Below are positions 1 to 5,687 of a DNA stretch of 5,687 nt, piece after piece. How positions within the stretch are numbered: the stretch's first letter is position 1; every line of letters starts with the position of its first letter. The translations under genes and the position numbers were made by a program. This DNA comes from Acidobacteriota bacterium. Lineage in GTDB: Bacteria; Acidobacteriota; Terriglobia; Bryobacterales; JACQDG01. The DNA lies in contig JACQDI010000538.1 in the NCBI GenBank assembly GCA_016201195.1, forward strand, positions 1 through 5,687, written 5' to 3'. The notes under the pieces were generated by a model that worked only from the letters and a program-made list of their open reading frames with translations, did not search any database and had not been told where the DNA came from.

Positions 1-1224
1 CACCCAGTCGCCCACTTTGGCGTCCATCCAGGTGAGTTGGGAGCCGGGCTCGCCCGCCGCTAGCAGCCCATCGGCCGGATCGACCCCGATCCCGTGATGC
101 GTTCCGCGCTCATGCCAGGCCAGGATCTCCTTCCCCGCCGGGTAGAAGAACGACATATCGGCGCCCGCCTGCTCGCAGGCGTGGACGGCCTGAAACATCC
201 ACAGGGTGGCATCGGCGGTGTTGTACTCGGGCCGCTCGCCGTGGTCGGGAAAGCGGTTGGGGATCAGGCCTTGGTTGAGATGTTCGAGGAACCCGCGGAT
301 CACCTCCCGCGCCTCCTCAACCAGCCCTCGGGCGACGAGCAGCCCCGGGATGCAAATCATCGTGTCGCGCCCCCAGTCGGTGAACCAGGGGTAACCGGCG
401 ATGATGGTCGGCTTGCCGTCGGCCCGCCGTACCCGGAACTGGTCGGCCGCGGTCTCCAGTGGAGTAAGTCTCCCGGCTTGCCCGTTCTGCCAAGGCTCAG
501 GATCGATGGTGCCCACAACTCGAACCGGCGATCCCGGCGTCATTTCGAAGGTAAACACGCCGGGGCAGTAAAGGTCCTCACGAAAATCCAGTCCCCGGTA
601 TAAGTCTTCTAAGTACTCAGTGTTGTAATACCATCCACCCGCGACCTCAAACGCGGCGCCACTGTGGTGGAAAGTGAGCGCCGGCAGCCCGCTGTACGGC
701 TGAATCTCGACCGCTTTCTCGTTCTGCTGGACCCGGCCATCCAATGAATCATTGGCGTGAGCGAGCGAATGGTAATCGCGGAACGCCAGAAACGGCCGCA
801 CTCGCAGCCGGCAAGCGCGATCGCCCCGGTATTCCACGATCACAGTCTGCTTGCCTCCCACGAGCCAGACCCGCTTTTCGATCCGCGCGCCGTCGACCTC
901 CCAGGTCCAACTCGGCGAGGGATCGAGACGAAACCCGGCGAGGTACTGAAAACCCGAAGGGTGAACCGTTCCCGGGTACTGATTGGCCCCGAGCGCAAAT
1001 TTGCGCTCACCGATGGAAACTTCCTCGTCAAGCTTCGAAAGCAGCACGAAGCGTTCGACGGGCGGGCGGAGGCTGGCCACCAGCAGCCCATGGTAGCGGC
1101 GGGTGTTGGCCCCGGACACGGTGCCCATAGCGAACGCGCCCGTGCCGTTGGTCTCGAGCCACTCCAGCTTGGAAGAGCGCGAGTAGTCCCGGCAGGTTTC
1201 ACTATCAACCGAGATCGGCGCCAT
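1..1224 (-). CDS. Glycogen debranching enzyme (amylo-alpha-1,6-glucosidase, GH133 type), 3'-truncated by window edge
   Basis: Hydrolyses alpha-1,6 branch points in glycogen or related alpha-glucans in the cytoplasm; this role comes from the family. The frame is open for 408 codons from the ATG at 1224-1222 to the left edge, so the C-terminus is missing; relatives are roughly 650-700 residues. Residues 20-51 carry the N-terminal domain signature (LEWLETNGTGAF, then TVSGANTRRYHGLLVAS). The catalytic (alpha/alpha)6 domain begins near residue 277 with GYPWFTDWGRDTMI, followed by IPNRFPD, PEYNTADATLW and, at the edge, LLAAGEPGSQLTWMDAKVGD, all hallmarks of this family. A GTG directly before the ATG (1227-1225) is an alternative start. 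No Shine-Dalgarno precedes either; the purine-rich GGGAGGAG at about 1247-1254 is on the opposite strand. A TACCAT hexamer (minus strand, 1238-1233) lies 8 bases before the ATG, so a very short leader is possible. The gene is divergent from the kinase at 1328. Family assignment is secure; the exact start is less so. Confidence 0.95.
   Translation of the reverse strand, partial: MAPISVDSETCRDYSRSSKLEWLETNGTGAFAMGTVSGANTRRYHGLLVASLRPPVERFVLLSKLDEEVSIGERKFALGANQYPGTVHPSGFQYLAGFRLDPSPSWTWEVDGARIEKRVWLVGGKQTVIVEYRGDRACRLRVRPFLAFRDYHSLAHANDSLDGRVQQNEKAVEIQPYSGLPALTFHHSGAAFEVAGGWYYNTEYLEDLYRGLDFREDLYCPGVFTFEMTPGSPVRVVGTIDPEPWQNGQAGRLTPLETAADQFRVRRADGKPTIIAGYPWFTDWGRDTMICIPGLLVARGLVEEAREVIRGFLEHLNQGLIPNRFPDHGERPEYNTADATLWMFQAVHACEQAGADMSFFYPAGKEILAWHERGTHHGIGVDPADGLLAAGEPGSQLTWMDAKVGDWV
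1071..1122. repeat. Direct repeat copy A, inside the intact debranching-enzyme gene
   Basis: These 52 bases match 4327-4378 in the same orientation with six substitutions and no gap (46 of 52). They encode the conserved TVSGAN...HGLLVAS motif of the debranching enzyme, so the repeat comes from gene homology rather than being a mobile-element end. Confidence 0.85.
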
Positions 1225-1275
1225 CACGCTTGATGGTAGCGCCAACGGGAGGAGAAAGAAGCCCCCAGCCAACCA

Positions 1276-1304
1276 TTGACTTTCTCGCAGGGCAGGCGTA
1301 AGTT
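1276..1304 (+). promoter_or_regulatory. Candidate sigma70-like promoter for the kinase gene
   Basis: TTGACT (1276-1281, five of six to the -35 consensus) is followed after 17 bases by TAAGTT (1299-1304, a weak -10 with the key T, A and final T). This would start transcription near 1311, about 17 bases before the kinase ATG. A modest GGAG at 1319-1322, five bases before that ATG, would serve as ribosome binding site. This is the only good -35-like hexamer I found in the 103-bp divergent region (1225-1327). Pattern match only; the -10 is poor. Confidence 0.35.
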
Positions 1305-1327
1305 CTCGGTAAGGTCGCGGAGCAGTC

Positions 1328-4300
<2,973 letters not shown>

Positions 4301-4326
4301 ATCTGTGAGTCGCTACGATGACCACA

Positions 4327-4378
4327 GGCTCGCCGCCAGCAGTCCGTGGTAGCAGCGGGTGTTGGCCCCTGACACGGT
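4327..4378. repeat. Direct repeat copy B, in the kinase-antitoxin intergenic gap
   Basis: The non-coding partner of the 1071-1122 repeat, 46 of 52 identical and in the same orientation, about 3.2 kb away across the kinase gene. It is the best-preserved part of the debranching-gene relic. Confidence 0.85.
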
Positions 4379-4412
4379 AGCTCGACGGGAGCCCGCGCAG
4401 ATCCGGGTTGGT
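4327..4412 (-). pseudogene. Decayed 5' fragment of a glycogen debranching enzyme gene
   Basis: Read on the minus strand, 4378-4328 encodes TVSGANTRCYHGLLAAS, matching residues 35-51 of the intact debranching enzyme (TVSGANTRRYHGLLVAS) at 15 of 17 positions. Downstream the similarity stops abruptly after AGCCT and the frame hits TAG at 4315-4313. Upstream, ACCAAC at 4412-4407 (the Thr-Asn of ETNG) probably continues the homology, but it lies 34 rather than 30 bases from the conserved Thr codon, which implies a frameshift. No plausible start or remaining catalytic region exists here, so it is a relic. The core match is firm; the extension above 4378 is inferred. Confidence 0.75.
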
Positions 4413-4458
4413 GGTGAAGGGGGGTCGCGCTGCCGCGTCGTGGGTCGGGGCGCGGCTT

Positions 4459-4474
4459 GTATAAGTCATTATAC
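4459..4474. promoter_or_regulatory. Palindromic candidate operator of the toxin-antitoxin operon
   Basis: GTATAA-gtca-TTATAC is a perfect 6-bp inverted repeat with a 4-base centre, ending seven bases before the antitoxin ATG. It overlaps both TATA-like hexamers in this region. Ribbon-helix-helix antitoxins typically repress their own operon by binding such short palindromes across the promoter, so this is the natural site for autoregulation. The palindrome is seen directly; the binding role is inferred. Confidence 0.55.
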
Positions 4475-4475
4475 T
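4470..4475 (+). promoter_or_regulatory. Candidate -10 element for a leaderless antitoxin mRNA
   Basis: TATACT (five of six to TATAAT) is followed by exactly six bases (gattac) and then the antitoxin ATG, placing +1 on the A of the start codon. No Shine-Dalgarno is present. The -35 region is GC-rich with no recognisable hexamer. An alternative -10, TATAAG at 4460-4465, would give a leader of about 10 bases, also without a ribosome binding site. Confidence 0.45.
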
Positions 4476-4481
4476 GATTAC

Positions 4482-4727
4482 ATGAGCCTCAAATTTCAAA
4501 TCACCCTGCCGGAAGATCTGGCGGCGGAGATGAAAGCCGCTGCCAGGGCTCAGGGTGTGCCCTTGGCCCAGTTGATCCGCCAAACCATGGAAGAGAAGCT
4601 CCGGCGGGGGAAAGCGGCCCGCTCGCAGGATCCGTTCGAGTGGTTGGATGGGCTGGCGAACACGGACGAGACGGATTTAGCCAGTCGCGTCGACGAAATC
4701 CTCTACCGCGATGCAAGCGTCCATTGA
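4482..4727 (+). CDS. VapB-type antitoxin, ribbon-helix-helix (CopG/Arc-like)
   Basis: An 81-residue protein. The N-terminus MSLKFQITLPEDLAAEMKAA has the beta-strand then amphipathic-helix pattern of a ribbon-helix-helix DNA-binding antitoxin. It continues with GVPLAQLIRQTMEEKLRR as the second helix (about residues 25-42). The polar C-terminal half (about 50-81, PFEWLDGLANTDETDL) would be the toxin-neutralising tail. It likely binds and inhibits the PIN protein encoded next, with a 17-bp gene overlap, and represses the operon through the palindrome at 4459-4474. This ATG is chosen because the RHH fold begins at once; the longer upstream frame from 4359 runs through the debranching-gene relic and looks spurious. 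No Shine-Dalgarno precedes it. The pairing is well supported by gene order and overlap; the exact VapB subfamily is not resolved. Confidence 0.82.
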   Translation: MSLKFQITLPEDLAAEMKAAARAQGVPLAQLIRQTMEEKLRRGKAARSQDPFEWLDGLANTDETDLASRVDEILYRDASVH

Positions 4728-5073
4728 CACCAGCTATTTCTTTGCCCGTCTGGTCAAGCGCGATCCGTGGCAGTTAGCTGCCGTTACCTCGTCGCTCGTC
4801 ATCAATGAAACGGTTTCTCTGCTCCAGGCCAGGAACATGTTCTCGGCCGCGCTGACATTTCTGCGGGGGATTCGAAGCCGGCCGGATTTGCGAATTGTTT
4901 ATGTGGATGCGGTGCTGCAAGCCGAGGCCTGGGATCTGTTCGGACGGTGGGGAGCGACCGGGGCGACGGTGGTCGATTGCGCGAGCTTCGCGATCATGCG
5001 AGGTCTCTCCATCCGCAAAGCCTTTACCTTCGACGAGCACTTCGCGGCCGCGGGCTTCGAGATCCTGCGTTGA
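4711..5073 (+). CDS. VapC-type PIN-domain ribonuclease toxin
   Basis: A 120-residue PIN-domain protein, expected to be a Mg2+-dependent endoribonuclease that cuts tRNA or other RNA when freed from its antitoxin. Acidic residues match the PIN quartet: D6 (ASIDTSYFFA), E33 (SLVINETVSLL), D89 (TVVDCASFAIM) and D108 (AFTFDEHFAAAGFEIL). The closing FTFDEHFAAAGF is highly typical of VapC. It starts inside the antitoxin gene (17-bp overlap, different frame) with no evident Shine-Dalgarno, so translation is probably coupled. The D6-to-E33 spacing is short: after VKRDPWQ the sequence goes almost directly to VTSSLVINE, where many relatives have ten or more extra residues. This may be an in-frame deletion, so activity is less certain than family membership. 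Confidence 0.86.
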   Translation: MQASIDTSYFFARLVKRDPWQLAAVTSSLVINETVSLLQARNMFSAALTFLRGIRSRPDLRIVYVDAVLQAEAWDLFGRWGATGATVVDCASFAIMRGLSIRKAFTFDEHFAAAGFEILR

Positions 5074-5144
5074 AACGATCCCATTCCCCCGCTCTGATGC
5101 AGCATCTTGGCCACCAGGCCCGCCCACCCCCACGGCGGAAGCGT

Positions 5145-5150
5145 TATCCT
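5145..5150 (+). promoter_or_regulatory. Candidate -10 element for a leaderless Uma2 mRNA
   Basis: TATCCT (four of six to TATAAT) is followed by six bases (ataagc) and then the ATG at 5157, the same geometry as at the antitoxin gene. No Shine-Dalgarno is visible and no good -35 was found. The rest of the 83-bp gap 5074-5156 holds only a short GGCC-acca-GGCC inverted repeat (5109-5120), too weak for a terminator. Confidence 0.35.
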
Positions 5151-5156
5151 ATAAGC

Positions 5157-5669
5157 ATGTCGAGCGCTACACTCATATCGATTGAGGAATACCTGTCAAC
5201 CAGCTATCGACCCGACCGCGACTTTGTCGACGGGCGGATCCTGGAGCGCAAGTTGGGAGAACGCGATCATAGCAGGCTGCAAACGGAATTGAGCAGCTAC
5301 CTGAACAGCCGCCGCAAACAGTGGGCCATCTGGGTGTACGTGGAGCAGCGCGTGCAGGTGCAACCGACCCGCTTCCGGGTCCCCGACATCTGCGTCGTGG
5401 CGGGATCCCAGCCAGAAGAGCAGGTCTTCCGCAAGCCGCCGTTCATCTGCGTCGAAATCCTTTCCAAAGATGATCGCATGGAGGAGATGCAAGAGCGGAT
5501 TGACGATTATCTGGCGTTCGGCGTCCGCTATGTCTGGTTGCTGAATCCCCGAACGCGTCGGGCCTATTTCTATACGATGGAAGGAACTCGCGAAGTCAAA
5601 GACGGCTTTCTCAGAACCGAGAACCCGCAGGTAGTTGTTCCGCTGGCCGAGATCTTCGCCGAGTCATAG
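5157..5669 (+). CDS. Uma2-family (DUF820) putative restriction-endonuclease-fold protein
   Basis: A 170-residue protein. Residues 8-30 (ISIEEYL...DFVDGRILER) match the Uma2 N-terminal motif. They are followed by RDHSRLQTELSSYL (about 36-49), RFRVPDICVVAG with D77, FICVEILS with E100, and DDYLAFGVRYVWLLNPRTRRAY (116-137), the conserved Uma2 C-terminal block. The family has a PD-(D/E)xK fold and is annotated as putative endonuclease, but its biological role is poorly known; copies are often numerous in cyanobacteria, Acidobacteriota and similar genomes. At the family's usual lysine position (x-E-K-L before the DY motif) this protein has R114. The ATG at 5157 is preferred over an in-frame ATG at 4947, because the extra 70 residues overlap the PIN gene in another frame and look nothing like the family. 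It is probably expressed from its own promoter, 83 bases after the toxin gene. Confidence 0.88.
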   Translation: MSSATLISIEEYLSTSYRPDRDFVDGRILERKLGERDHSRLQTELSSYLNSRRKQWAIWVYVEQRVQVQPTRFRVPDICVVAGSQPEEQVFRKPPFICVEILSKDDRMEEMQERIDDYLAFGVRYVWLLNPRTRRAYFYTMEGTREVKDGFLRTENPQVVVPLAEIFAES

Positions 5670-5687
5670 GACCCCCTCACTCCCCGC

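Noticed and set aside
94..1233. Plus-strand open frames at 94-603, 744-1130 and 757-1233
   Set aside because: All are opposite the debranching enzyme, whose minus-strand frame carries many family motifs; their translations are low-complexity Arg/Pro/Gly-rich.
4327..4378. Direct repeat as an insertion-sequence or attachment-site end
   Set aside because: The repeat encodes a conserved protein motif of the debranching enzyme and no transposase or integrase is present, so gene duplication explains it better.
5109..5120. GGCC-acca-GGCC inverted repeat after the toxin gene
   Set aside because: Only a 4-bp stem with no following T-tract, so not a credible intrinsic terminator.
4947..5156. Upstream in-frame extension of the Uma2 gene by 70 codons
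   Set aside because: It overlaps the PIN gene and has no homology to the family; the ATG at 5157 places the conserved ISIEEYL motif at the usual N-terminal position.

Overview
The window is GC-rich bacterial DNA with dense coding. The protein content fits a soil-type Acidobacteriota, possibly of the Solibacter/Bryobacter group: a large membrane Ser/Thr kinase with fused SUMF1-like and hydrolase modules, a VapBC-type pair and a Uma2 (DUF820) protein. That placement is inference from family knowledge; no marker gene is present.

Layout. Positions 1-1224 (minus strand) hold the first 408 codons of a GH133-type glycogen debranching enzyme, whose 3' end runs off the left edge. A 103-bp divergent intergenic region (1225-1327) separates it from a 990-residue membrane Ser/Thr kinase on the plus strand (1328-4300). 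Its modules run: cytoplasmic Hanks-type kinase, one transmembrane helix, a TPR-like/PEGA-like linker, a SUMF1/FGE-like domain and an alpha/beta-hydrolase with an apparent Ser-Asp-His triad. The 181-bp gap after it (4301-4481) contains a decayed fragment of a second debranching-enzyme gene and a small palindrome. Then come a VapBC-type toxin-antitoxin operon (4482-5073, genes overlapping by 17 bp) and a Uma2-family putative nuclease (5157-5669).

How the parts relate. The debranching enzyme is a glycogen or alpha-glucan catabolic gene. The divergent kinase could couple an envelope signal to a phosphorylation output, but no direct functional link is visible. The debranching-gene fragment at about 4327-4412 lies in the same orientation as the intact gene, so the two copies flank the kinase as direct repeats. 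This points to past duplication or rearrangement. The TA pair and Uma2 gene form an accessory cluster. Both the antitoxin and Uma2 genes have a TATA-like hexamer exactly six bases before the ATG and no Shine-Dalgarno, which suggests leaderless mRNAs.
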